A stretch of 64,000 nucleotides of DNA from assembly GCA_037176885.1 (NCBI GenBank), contig JAWWNJ010000020.1, positions 1,984,001-2,048,000 on the forward strand, read 5' to 3'. This DNA comes from Favolaschia claudopus. Lineage: Eukaryota; Basidiomycota; Agaricomycetes; Agaricales; Mycenaceae. Below, in pieces: positions 21,560-30,782 of the stretch (the first letter of the stretch is position 1; the number at the start of each line of letters is the position of its first letter). A program made the position numbers and the translations under genes. The notes under the pieces are model-generated. The model made no database searches, was not told the origin of the DNA, and was given only the letters and a program-made list of their open reading frames with translations.

Positions 21560-23410
21560 TTTGAGAGCGCGAGTTTGAATCAGTCGGAAGATATCCGGGC
21601 AGAGGTATTTTGATTTCGATCTGATGATTGTGTTAGGATGATGTGAATGGGCCTTCTATAGATGATACTTACCTATCTGGCACTTGTCGAACTTCATACA
21701 CCTGGTGCGGGGTACTGTAGGATCAAATGTGACCATTGATATTACGAGTACGAACAAATCTTTGACGCAAAAACCTACGCCCTTTGTTACTCCCGGACCC
21801 CGAAAGTGAGGTCGGGTAAGTGACTGCAATTTTTCAGGTACACTAAGTGGACAAAAAAAATGTCTGTTCGGTTTTTGGTCAATATCTCGCTGCCAAGGGG
21901 TATATTCATCATCAAATGACTTGTGAGAATGAAGGAGAGGCAAAAGTCGATTTTTGGGTACAATTAATTGGTACATCAATATTGGCTGATCCGAAATCAA
22001 ACAAGCCGGGAGACGGTTTAGCCATATTTTCAACTTGGCTGGGGATGTTTTCTGAGGCAATCTGTGAATATAGAGTGAGAGAGGAGTAGATACAAGAATA
22101 GTAGCGCTCGTTCGATAGTCGTTCGGCCAATAGCTATTGATGTGATCAACGCCTATTCCAATAATATGCCGAAATTTGATGTGAATGATTTCTGAGTGTT
22201 GCTGCCGGCTCTGCGGCATTCGGAAGCAGCGGCACACCTTATTTGGTTTGCGCGAAGGGGACCGACTATTCCCGTCCCCTCCCCTCCCTCGCTGCGCTCG
22301 GGGGGTCCCCCGAACCGGGGCCGCTCAGGTCGGCACACTAAAGCCACGTTCGCGCGGAGGACTATGTAACCTCTAACCCGTCGGGGTGGGGTTCTTTTGC
22401 TGAATTGCCGGAGCTAGGCTCCTCGGCTGTGTATTTTTTTGGCCTACGGCAGTCATTACATCGTGATGATTAACTGATGCTTGATCAGATGCTATGTGCT
22501 ATATGGCAACGACTTGGCAACGGCCGTTCAGCCAGATCAATAGGCGTTGGCGAGCGCCTATGCTACTAAAGTTGTCGTGCCTCAGTGAGAGGTGGAACAA
22601 AATGGAGTAACTTTCTCGGTCAAACCATGTAAAAATTTGTAGCCGTTGAGCCGCTATAGGCTGAACAAAAGTGTCATTTTCATCAAATTTCGGCAAATTC
22701 CGGTCAAAATGGCCGAAAATGGCCAATTTGCGGTCGATGTGACACATTTCTGCCTGTATATTTTTGCATGATTTTAACTTGGAGAGATACTTAGTGCATC
22801 CCGGGCCTTGGTCTGAGCAAACTGGCGGGGCCAATAAAGATTATTTGGGCAAGTTGAAAAATCGCGGATTGGGGATTCTGGCCGGCTTGATGGCGGATCA
22901 AAATCGTCAGCCAAACAAATCGACAGAAAGAATTCCCTTTGACCGTAAAACCCACACTACATGTTATTTGAGGTCAAAAGGTGCTACAGTTGCGGCAAGA
23001 TCAAATGTCCCTACCATAAAAGGAAATTGCCATCAAACTAGACCTTTTCCTTGGGGGACCAAAGGATGTAGAGGGATAGTATTGCAAATAATATGGCGTG
23101 ACATGCACTTGACCCAAGTTTACGGTCGCTTTTTCTGCTGTGTTTGGCTCACATGTTAAAGCCATACAGTGGCTGCAGAAAACAATGCAACAAGGTGTTT
23201 CGAGTCATTGACGTGGTCCCTGGGCTCAAACAAAGTGCAGGACATGAAATCTGAGTGAAATGAAAATTTTTGAGCGAACGACCCAATTACCATATATGGT
23301 AATCGAGCCACAGTGAATTTTTTCATGTGTTTTTTTACACCGCACTTTTCAGCGGTGAACCCTACGGGAAAATAAGCATGATTGGATGAAAGCACTCCTA
23401 AAGACGATCT
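21560..23410. other. Intergenic, repeat fragments only
   Basis: No supported gene. Near 22985 the sequence TACAGTTGCGGCAA matches the terminal repeat of the MITE at 37819-38180, but no partner end was found. A GC-rich knot at 22255-22330 contains CCTCCCTCGCTGCGCTCGG. Confidence 0.35.
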
Positions 23411-23417
23411 CAGTTAT

Positions 23418-23490
23418 TGCGAGCGAAGCGAGCAAATCTACCCTTCACGTGACCGGCTGGGGGCTGAGCTAGGCTGCAAACAAGGACAAC
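23418..23490. repeat. Dispersed repeat shared with 61913-61990
   Basis: Both copies read CTACCCTTCACGT, then GGCTG, GGGCTGAGCTA, GGCTGCAAAC and AGGACAA in the same order over about 70 bp. Confidence 0.6.
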
Positions 23491-23896
23491 GCGTACGGAT
23501 GGTGGCTGACAGGTGTTCAAAGATTAGAAAACCCACTCAAACTCATTCATTTCTGGCCTGAGGCGAAGGAAAATTGACCCACAAACTCTCCCAGTTGAAG
23601 GGCATCTGCTGATACCAAATTCTAAGCAAATGACGCCGGAATGATTGAGTTTGGAATTGCCTGCTTGACCAAGTCATGCTGACACACTTTCGGATCACGT
23701 ATCCGAAGCTTCGCGAGCAGTTCTCGCCTCGGCGGATCCATGTTATCTGACTTTACTTAGTTTGCTGCCGATTTGAGCCCGTAATAGTTGCTGTAACATG
23801 GCCATTTTGGCCTAAAAATGCCAGATTTATTCAAAAATTGACCAAAATGACCATCTTCAAGCAGCCATTGCGGGTCCAAAACTGTAGGAATCTAGG

Positions 23897-24150
23897 TGTC
23901 GGAATGAGTGGATGGACGGGAGGCAGCCCGTCAAGACCACGACTCGAATACGTGGAGACACGTAGACGAGGAAGTCAACACGTAGCTGGACTACGTGGTT
24001 TTGGTCGTGGGCGAATGAAGAAGAGAAATGCACGTCGACGCGACGTGTTTACGGTAATTTATTATATTTCCGGAAGGGTATAAATACGAGCTGTAATTCT
24101 TCGTTGAATGCATCTACTTTTACCCCCTCATTTCACTACACTAGGCACTA
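23897..24150 (+). other. Possible solo LTR with TATA box
   Basis: Starts TGTCGGAATGAG and holds a good TATA box, GGGTATAAATACGAGC (about 24077), 180 bp in, as in fungal LTR promoters. The 3' end is uncertain and there is no second copy in the window, so this is tentative. CACGTAG/CTACGTG words recur between 23950 and 24000. Confidence 0.35.
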
Positions 24151-24503
24151 GGTAAAGTAACATATGACTGAGGTCGTATTTGCGAGTACTTTCGACCTAT
24201 GAAGACCGTTTCTCGGTGGGGTGTAGCACTGAAAAGTGCCCTGTTTATAAATCCCTTCAAAAATTCATTACACTCGAATTACTATATATGGTCATGGGGT
24301 AAGTTGCCTAAAAAAGTCATTTCACCCGTATTCCATGTCCAGAACTTTGTTTGCGTCAAAAGACACACTGAATGCCCCAGAACCGCTTGGTGCAGTTTTA
24401 ATGGCGGCCACTGTAACTCGCTCGTTACGCCGCCGAATCAGGTAATTCAAAGTGCACGGCTGGTCCCCTGATCACTTCGATGCACACGAATCTAGTCTAG
24501 TAG

Positions 24504-24986
24504 TTACCGCGGGGGTCCGACCGGAGTGCACCCTTATTACATAATCTGTCAAAAATTGGGCCACGTGCATCTGCCACGTTGAGGTGGAAGCAAGGTGGAG
24601 GACTGTGGAGGACGTGGATGGTTGGCGTACGGCCTTGTACGGCCATGCACGGCAAAGTTCGGGCCATAGTCATATCATTCGAGTTGAATTCGAGCCTAAG
24701 AGAGTACTTTTGCCATACTTTTGTGATTGACTGGAGTACCTCATATATAACTTTTTTTTTTAGATCTAGGTACTGTAAACAGCATGTTTTAATTAACTGT
24801 TGGATGTGGATTCGGGTTGACAGTGCATATAACTACTCGGCAAGAGTACCCGAGAGGAGATACGTCGCTCTGCAGCTCAACTGCAGCAGGCAGCAGGCCT
24901 GAGCCAGCCAACACGTATGCAGCACGTGGTGAAACTTCTGACAGATTATGTAATAAGAACGCACTCCGGTCGGACCCCCGCGGTAA
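24504..24986. mobile_element. Foldback/MITE element, 483 bp
   Basis: The left end TTACCGCGGGGGTCCGACCG continues for about 46 bp and returns inverted at 24939-24986 with about two mismatches. No coding capacity. No clean target duplication. Confidence 0.8.
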
Positions 24987-25019
24987 GTAACAGACTCTAT
25001 ATCTGGTACGAGACACAAG

Positions 25020-25655
25020 ATACTAGAGCGTCTGTCTACGAGAGACTAGAATTTTGGTCAAAATTGGCCAGGATTTGAGATTTAGCAGGAAATAGGGTAT
25101 GGTTTATAGGCAAAATTTTAGTCTCTCTAAGACAGACGCTACAACTTGTAGCTCGTTCCTCGCAAGTTATAGTCTGTTGGTTACCGCGCCCTGATAACCG
25201 GTGACTTGCTGTATCACTGATTGATGGCGATGCACGACCAAACAACGCGCTCACCTTCACCAATTCGACGCGACTGAGAGCCCTGAAATCGTCAGAAACT
25301 ATGTAAGAACCAAAAGGTCTACTAAAGACTCCTTTCTTAACCCAATCCACATTCGTTTCGTATTCAAACCAGTACTCACCGGAAATGTGCCCAAATCAGG
25401 GAATTCTACGTTTTCCACCTCAAATATTGTAAAGGAAACCAGGATCGGTTGGTTGAGGCTACGAGGAGGCTATACCTGGTCAAGAATTCAATTTCCCCGC
25501 TCAAAGTCGTGGGGGAACGCGTCGAAGTCGCGTCAAGGCGCGGTTGCCACTACTTCCCAAATAGGATGCTTATATAATAACGCAGGACGCCACTCACTGG
25601 GTCGTGGTAACCACAGGACTAGCAAAATTTTCATTTCAGACGAATCGGAGGTACT
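25020..25655 (+). repeat. Dispersed repeat with gene-like fragments, copy 1
   Basis: Homologous, in inverse orientation, to 43480-44262: 25125-25298 pairs with 44088-44262 and 25376-25650 with 43480-43775. Its left end contains a small foldback (25027-25140) with arms GCGTCTGTCT and GAGAGACTAG. Read on the strand opposite to this copy there are exon-like segments ending in good donors (GTGAGT after GTAGAATTC..GGGCACATTTCC; GTGAGC after a TCGAATCGGTGAAG-like segment), so a decayed gene or element is likely. No family recognised. Confidence 0.6.
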
Positions 25656-26129
25656 CCTAACTTAGGGTTAGAAAACGCGAAATCTTGACCGCAAAAACAA
25701 AAATTGTGTGTACTAAACTCGGGACTTTCTGGTACCTATTTGAGCCTTTGCCTTCCATTCAGCCTCTGCAACCTCGACCTCCTTCTTCTGCAGCCCTCGA
25801 TGGGAACGATACCTCTTGACCGCAAACTCGGCAACTGGCCTGTTGCTCCGTGGCGGTAAGGGTCGATAAATTCTCCCACTCGATGTCGGAATCGTCGCCA
25901 TCTCCTTCACTTTTCGATCCGGAGTCTTCGTCTTCCCATGCCATGGGATCTTCATCCGATGTTGGATCGGGGGTTTGGGGAAGTGAGTGCACAACCAGAA
26001 ACATTCCATTCGAGTCACGCTGAGCCTGGGATCCTTTTTTATGCAGCCTCACCTGGGCATGGAGGGCGTTGATGGTGAGGACGAGGGCGCGATTGATGGC
26101 GTTTCACAGCCACCGGAACGATTGATCCG

Positions 26130-26385
26130 CTATCAAAAACGCGAAATTGCTGGACGAAACATTGAAAATCAAGTTTTCAAACTTTTGCTCCAGTAGATCT
26201 ATAGAATACCCTCTAAAGATGCTATTTAAACAGTCTCAGGGTGCCTCAACCAAAACTGGATCGACAGTATGGATTGCCAAATTAGGACTCAAAGTTGTCA
26301 TGAAGTTGTGACCGCCACCATAAGCACAAACGAGTGAGCACCAGTTGATCAAAACCCGTATATTGTTTCCAAAACGGCTGTAACG
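26130..26385 (+). repeat. Dispersed repeat, copy 1 of 3
   Basis: The stretch 26130-26290 resembles 58290-58480 (shared TTTTCAAACTTTTG and CCAGTAG). The stretch 26316-26381 matches 48306-48374 (shared CAAAACCCGTATATTGTTTC and CAAAACGGCTGTAAC) almost base for base. The 48.3 kb copy lies in an intron of the AT-hook gene. Confidence 0.65.
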
Positions 26386-26563
26386 ACGGTGACAGTCAAG
26401 AAGCTGTTTTGGATGATTGCGGGACAATCAACCCTGCAATGACCACAAATGGACAAGTACTTGCACGCACGTGCCTGAATGTTGCCTGAATGGGTGACAA
26501 GTGAAGGTGGGAGTCCGAGGGACATCAGAATAAATAATTCAGCGCCCACGTCTCTTCCCCACC

Positions 26564-26768
26564 ATGCAGTCCACCACCATTGCTCTATCGCTTGGCGCTC
26601 TCTCTTTCATTCTCCTCCGTACGATCTTTCGAAAAGCCAAAGGAAGCCTGCCTCCAGGCCCTCCTGGTCTTCCTCTTATCGGTGTACGCCCCACTTCTAT
26701 TCTCACGACGCTCACCGTGACGTTCTTTTTATTCAGAATGTTCTCGACATGCCCTCTACCATGGAGTG
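26564..26768 (+). pseudogene. Cytochrome P450, N-terminal exons, split by LTR insertion
   Basis: ATG at 26564; exon 1 to 26683; intron 26684-26736 (53 bp, GTACGC..TTCAG); exon 2 from 26737. The product starts with a hydrophobic signal anchor (about residues 5-20), a short basic linker (FRKAKG), and the microsomal P450 hinge LPPGPPGLPLIG, then NVLDMPSTME across the splice. Homology stops at 26768, exactly where the gypsy LTR begins (TGTGACGCG). The rest of the gene, including the haem-binding Cys, is not in the window. Membrane P450s hydroxylate secondary metabolites or xenobiotics; the substrate cannot be inferred. Confidence 0.75.
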
Positions 26769-27160
26769 TGTGACGCGAGTCGTTATTGATAGCTTCTTGG
26801 GAGCTAAGGAAGAGGGTGGGCAGCGCCTGGGAGGCGCTGCAGGTTGTGAGTCGTAGTAGAGCGCCTTGGCGGCGCTCGTAGTCGATGAGGGACCGTGTAA
26901 CCCTCGAGAGAAACCCCTGCAACACCGGGGACGTGGAGCAGTTGGACGCTTGCTCAGGCAAGCGGGGGTTCTAACCATACTGTGGTTCGCAGTTGTTGAG
27001 CTCGCCATAGTAGAGAGTAAAGCAAAGATCAGATTATGTAAGTATTTGATATCTAATCTATATACAATGACGGTTATTCGTTGTGAGTATTAAAAGTAGC
27101 AAAGTAAGTAAGTAAGGCCACGGCCGTGTAAGTAAAGAAATATATATACACCGTATCACA
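26769..27160 (-). mobile_element. 3' LTR of the Ty3/gypsy element, 392 bp
   Basis: On the element's sense (minus) strand it begins TGTGATACGG and ends CGCGTCACA, so the ends are the inverted pair TGTGA/TCACA. The left flank GAGTG is the expected 5-bp duplication. A purine tract (AGGGGGG, 27165-27171, minus sense) precedes it by a few bases. The LTR holds several GC hairpins and a TATATATA box. No matching 5' LTR exists on the right side. Confidence 0.75.
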
Positions 27161-27189
27161 GTGCCCCCCTACACGTTAGTGTCCTTACT

Positions 27190-30100
27190 TCACTGCGGTC
27201 CCATTCGCGCGTCCTCGTCGTCGTCTGCAGCCCACTTCGCTTCGACCTCCTCGTCCGAGATATGCATAGTTATATCGTCTCCTGGAATCATGACGACGAC
27301 TTCCTCCTCGGGGGCAGCTGGTAGGTCTGAGTCGTCTGCCTCAGAATCCTCCTGCGCATTCCCCTCGGCTTTTCCCTGTGCTTCCGCAATTTTCGCCTTC
27401 TTCTTCTCTCGGTCATTCCTCGCTTTAGGCCCTCCCCTCTGCCCTCGTTTCGCTTTCTTCTTCTTCTTTGGTACCGAGACGACAGTCTTGGGCGTTTCGG
27501 AGATTTCCCCTTCTTCCTCACTCTCAATTTTCCGTTTAGTAGGGCTGGAGGATGAGGGTTCGCCCATCCTCGACAGCAAGGAGTTGGAAGGGGGTTGGAG
27601 ACGGGTGGCGAGAGAGGCGGACGGGAAGGATAAGCGGGTAGCGAGCGGGGCCGACGGAAAGGTCAAACGAGTGGCGAGCGGAGCCGACGGAAGGGTCAGA
27701 CGGGTTTCCAGAGGAGGTCCTGGCATTCGTTGCAACAAGGGAGGCGGGTAGGTAGGGCGCAGGCGAGATTCTAGCGACGGGATTCTCATCGCTCTCGGGC
27801 CGCTAGGCGGCGGAAGAGGAGGGTCAGCGGGAAGCGTCTGTGGAGGAGGCGAATGCAAGCGTTGTTGTAGTGGCAGACGAGATTTGGCTTGCATTGCACC
27901 CCCCTCCTTGACTCTCCCTGAAGCTGGCGGCGGTGAGGGCCCTCGAGAGCTGGAGCTGGTAGTCGAGGGCGATGAGGACCGTGAACGCGAGCGACGGTAT
28001 TTGCGACGGGGCGAGCGGCGACTAGATCGAGACCGAGAATGACGACGGCGGCGCGAACGAGATGGCGAGCTATGACGGCGACGATGGCGAGAGCGGGAGT
28101 GGGAGCGGGAGCGGGAGCGTGAAGACGAACGGTGGGGTCGAGAGCGCTTAGAGCGAGCGCGGGCGCGAGACCGTGAGCGTGAACGTACTGGAGAACGAGA
28201 ACTAGAGTAAGCGTAGTAGCGGCTACGATGGTATCTACGAGAGCGGTAACTAGAATGATGACGAGAACTATATCTAGATGAAGAACGAGAAGAAGTTGAT
28301 CTTGGAGATGGCGAGCGCGCAGAGTCAGGAGCGGAGGGCGGCCCACTTGGAGTTGGCGTCGTTATAGCCGAAGAGGAAGCTTCACTATGCTGAGGCTTGT
28401 CGACAGGCGGAGCGGTTTGTCGGGAAGATCCAGCTGAGGGACCTGGAGCGTAAGCAAGGGACGCAGCGTCGCTCGACGCGCTTCCCTGCAGCTCCGGAGA
28501 TGACCAGGTATCCCGAGCCAGAGACAGCGCTTTCGCCATGATATCGTCATCGGCGTACGCGACTTGCAAGTTTTCTGCGAGTCTATAGATGGCCCCGAAA
28601 GCTTGACGACTTTCTGTGACAGTTGCGAAACTAATCCATAGGCGGTCCTCCAAACGCGCCATGAGCAGAGGTTTGGCGCGGGAGTGGTGGAAAGCATCAT
28701 TAGCTCTCGCGCGGAAGGACGCGGTGTCTAGATCCCTTCCGAGCCCTTCCACGACCAGGATATTAGTGGCTTTGTCCTGGGGCGAGGGCTCAGGTATTTC
28801 GACGCCTTCCATATCTTCGTCCTCCCACTGTTTTTCGTCCTGCTCTGACGCCTTCGCCTTGCCCTTCCCCTTCCCTTCGCTCGCGGATGGTCCACCTCCG
28901 TCACGGAAGGGGAGTTCCTCGACCTTTGGGTCACTCGCTATCTTTCCCACATCCGAACGTTTCGGTTCTTTCGCCGAGTACATCCAATACGAGGGAAACT
29001 CCGTAACCTCTCGCTCTCCATTCATGACGATGAATGGGAATTGAGGGACGGGAACGCCGAAAACCCCTTCATTTAACACTCCGTCAGGAATGCGGTAGGA
29101 GCCCATGAAGATCCTCCTTCCTTTCTTCCGATCGAAGTATTCCTTCTTCGCTTCCACCGGATGGTCCTTTCCTCGGTAGAGAAACGCCCGACGACCACTC
29201 TCCAGCTCGGTGAACTCGTACTTAGCCCATTTGCCCCCGTGCCGATCTGCTACTGGAGGCGGCACCACCCAATCCACGCGTGACGGATGGATTGAACGTC
29301 TTTGCAGTTCCTTGTGCGCGAACCGGTCCTTCTTGACGGTGGAGGGGCCCGAGGCTGCAGCGGGGATCGAGGAGGTCGGTGGGACGAAGATTAAAGGCGC
29401 GGGAGGGGTCGCAGTATGCACCGCGCTTCCCTCGCGCCATCCTAAAAGATCAAAAGCTTGAGGGTTTGGGTCGAAATCAGATCGCTTCCAAGTGGCTTGA
29501 AGAGGTCCCATCTGTTCGAGATACAATGACGAAGAGCATTTTTCTTCTTCCGGCGACGAGATCAGCGTAGGTGGCTTTGTGGTAGGTGGACGGTGGAGGT
29601 CGTCGAGCTTGGTAGCGTCCCGGCGAGCTAAGCATTGGTAAGGGCCTTGCAATAACGCAGTGACAATATCAGAGTCCGCGACGAAGTCGCCTCGGATGGG
29701 AGTGTCGGGGTGCACGTCCGCACGCGTGAGATCCTCAGACGCGTAGGAGTGGACTATGAAGCAAGGAATGCCGAGGTACATGAGGAATAGGGAGGCACCT
29801 TCCGGTAACCCGTTGATCCAGACGCCTATGAAACGGTCGTCCGCCATCGGAAAGGCCACTCCTCGCAGCTGCTCCATCGTAATTTTCGACATACACCTCC
29901 TGGCATGCATCATCGTCAGGAATCCTTCCTTCTCGCGGAGGCCTCTCTGTACCGCCGAACCCAAATCTACAGCGTTGTCCCAGCTGCCTAATAACTCGGT
30001 GATGCGTTCAGCGGTGGAGTACTGCGGGCGGCGCGCCCAAGTCGGCGAACCGGGTCGGAAGGGGCCACTGGCGAGCATGCGAGCATCAAGATCACGTCGT

Positions 30101-30588
30101 AACGCGCTCAAGCGCTCTATGAATTCTGGGCGGAAGCGACCTAGGCGACGGTCCTTACGATCGACTTCCCATTCGTACATCAAAGGTTCATAGGCCACAT
30201 ATGCGAAGTCATCGACGCGCACTGACTCCACCCTTCGCATATAGGGCCAGTGCGCTATGTCTTCTCCTGAGTATTGAGGGGAGTAGAGGCAGTCGTGACG
30301 TCCCACATGGCCGTCGTATCGCCGGTCCTCTCGAACGGGCAAGAGCGATGGTAAAGCCCCCCCAGCTCTAAGCCCTGGTAGGAACGGCGTCTGGTAGGAG
30401 TTCGGCGACCAGAGCTCCCATTTCTTGGTACCCTCCTTCACTACTCGCGACTTGACCATTGCAATGCGCCGCAATTCGAATTTCATCCCCGAGTAGACTT
30501 GAGGTCGAAGGTAGTATCCTGCCACGCAGCTCTGTCGGTCGTGCCCGTATAGCGGAAAGAAGGGGTTAGATTCGTCAAGCGCCGACAT
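27190..30588 (-). CDS. Gypsy-element ORF3: RRM-like, RS-rich protein, 1132 aa
   Basis: An intact frame from the ATG at 30588 to the TGA at 27190. Residues 1-560: unknown globular region with WINGLPEGASLFLMYLGIPC near 258-277. Residues 606-680: RRM-like beta-alpha pattern (NILVVEGLG, then LWISFATVTESRQAF). Residues 758-895: dense Arg/Ser (RS) domain. Residues 905-1010: about seven copies of L-x-x-R-L/M followed by a Pro-containing linker (LATRL, LETRL, LLSRM). Residues 1040-1065: Lys-rich likely nuclear signal. Residues 1075-1127: acidic tail. It starts 98 bp after the pol stop, on the same strand, and ends 30 bp before the purine tract and LTR, so it belongs to the retrotransposon. Length and intactness contrast with the broken gag. 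Function unknown; RNA binding or splicing-factor mimicry is an inference. The leader shares a 24-bp repeat (30648-30671, 30759-30782). Confidence 0.8.
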   Translation of the reverse strand: MSALDESNPFFPLYGHDRQSCVAGYYLRPQVYSGMKFELRRIAMVKSRVVKEGTKKWELWSPNSYQTPFLPGLRAGGALPSLLPVREDRRYDGHVGRHDCLYSPQYSGEDIAHWPYMRRVESVRVDDFAYVAYEPLMYEWEVDRKDRRLGRFRPEFIERLSALRRDLDARMLASGPFRPGSPTWARRPQYSTAERITELLGSWDNAVDLGSAVQRGLREKEGFLTMMHARRCMSKITMEQLRGVAFPMADDRFIGVWINGLPEGASLFLMYLGIPCFIVHSYASEDLTRADVHPDTPIRGDFVADSDIVTALLQGPYQCLARRDATKLDDLHRPPTTKPPTLISSPEEEKCSSSLYLEQMGPLQATWKRSDFDPNPQAFDLLGWREGSAVHTATPPAPLIFVPPTSSIPAAASGPSTVKKDRFAHKELQRRSIHPSRVDWVVPPPVADRHGGKWAKYEFTELESGRRAFLYRGKDHPVEAKKEYFDRKKGRRIFMGSYRIPDGVLNEGVFGVPVPQFPFIVMNGEREVTEFPSYWMYSAKEPKRSDVGKIASDPKVEELPFRDGGGPSASEGKGKGKAKASEQDEKQWEDEDMEGVEIPEPSPQDKATNILVVEGLGRDLDTASFRARANDAFHHSRAKPLLMARLEDRLWISFATVTESRQAFGAIYRLAENLQVAYADDDIMAKALSLARDTWSSPELQGSASSDAASLAYAPGPSAGSSRQTAPPVDKPQHSEASSSAITTPTPSGPPSAPDSARSPSPRSTSSRSSSRYSSRHHSSYRSRRYHRSRYYAYSSSRSPVRSRSRSRARARSKRSRPHRSSSRSRSRSHSRSRHRRRHSSPSRSRRRRHSRSRSSRRSPRRKYRRSRSRSSSPSTTSSSSRGPSPPPASGRVKEGGAMQAKSRLPLQQRLHSPPPQTLPADPPLPPPSGPRAMRIPSLESRLRPTYPPPLLQRMPGPPLETRLTLPSAPLATRLTFPSAPLATRLSFPSASLATRLQPPSNSLLSRMGEPSSSSPTKRKIESEEEGEISETPKTVVSVPKKKKKAKRGQRGGPKARNDREKKKAKIAEAQGKAEGNAQEDSEADDSDLPAAPEEEVVVMIPGDDITMHISDEEVEAKWAADDDEDARMGPQ

Positions 30589-30647
30589 TTTTTGTGAAGA
30601 GGATCGATAGGTGTCGAGGGAATTGGTTGGAATTGGAGGACAGTCAA

Positions 30648-30782
30648 GATCGCGTCGAAACGCGCGTCGAGACCGTCCGAGTGGATTATAATGGAGAAAG
30701 AAGCAAGCTGAGAGAGGAAAAGGTAGAAGTTGTAGTAGATATGTAGAGCAATAGGCAGGATCGCGTCGAAACGCGCGTCGAG
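30648..30782. repeat. 24-bp direct repeat, 111-bp period, in the ORF3 leader
   Basis: GATCGCGTCGAAACGCGCGT plus CGAG is identical at 30648-30671 and 30759-30782. It contains a small hairpin (CGCG-TCGAAA-CGCG). Between the copies the minus strand has a TATA-like ATTATAATC (about 30690) and a pyrimidine-rich run, which would suit a separate ORF3 promoter. The second copy lies inside the 3' tail of pol. Confidence 0.7.

Noticed and set aside
27161..28346. Open frames opposite and overlapping ORF3 (Arg/Ser region)
   Set aside because: Shadows of the biased AGR/TCN codons of the RS domain.
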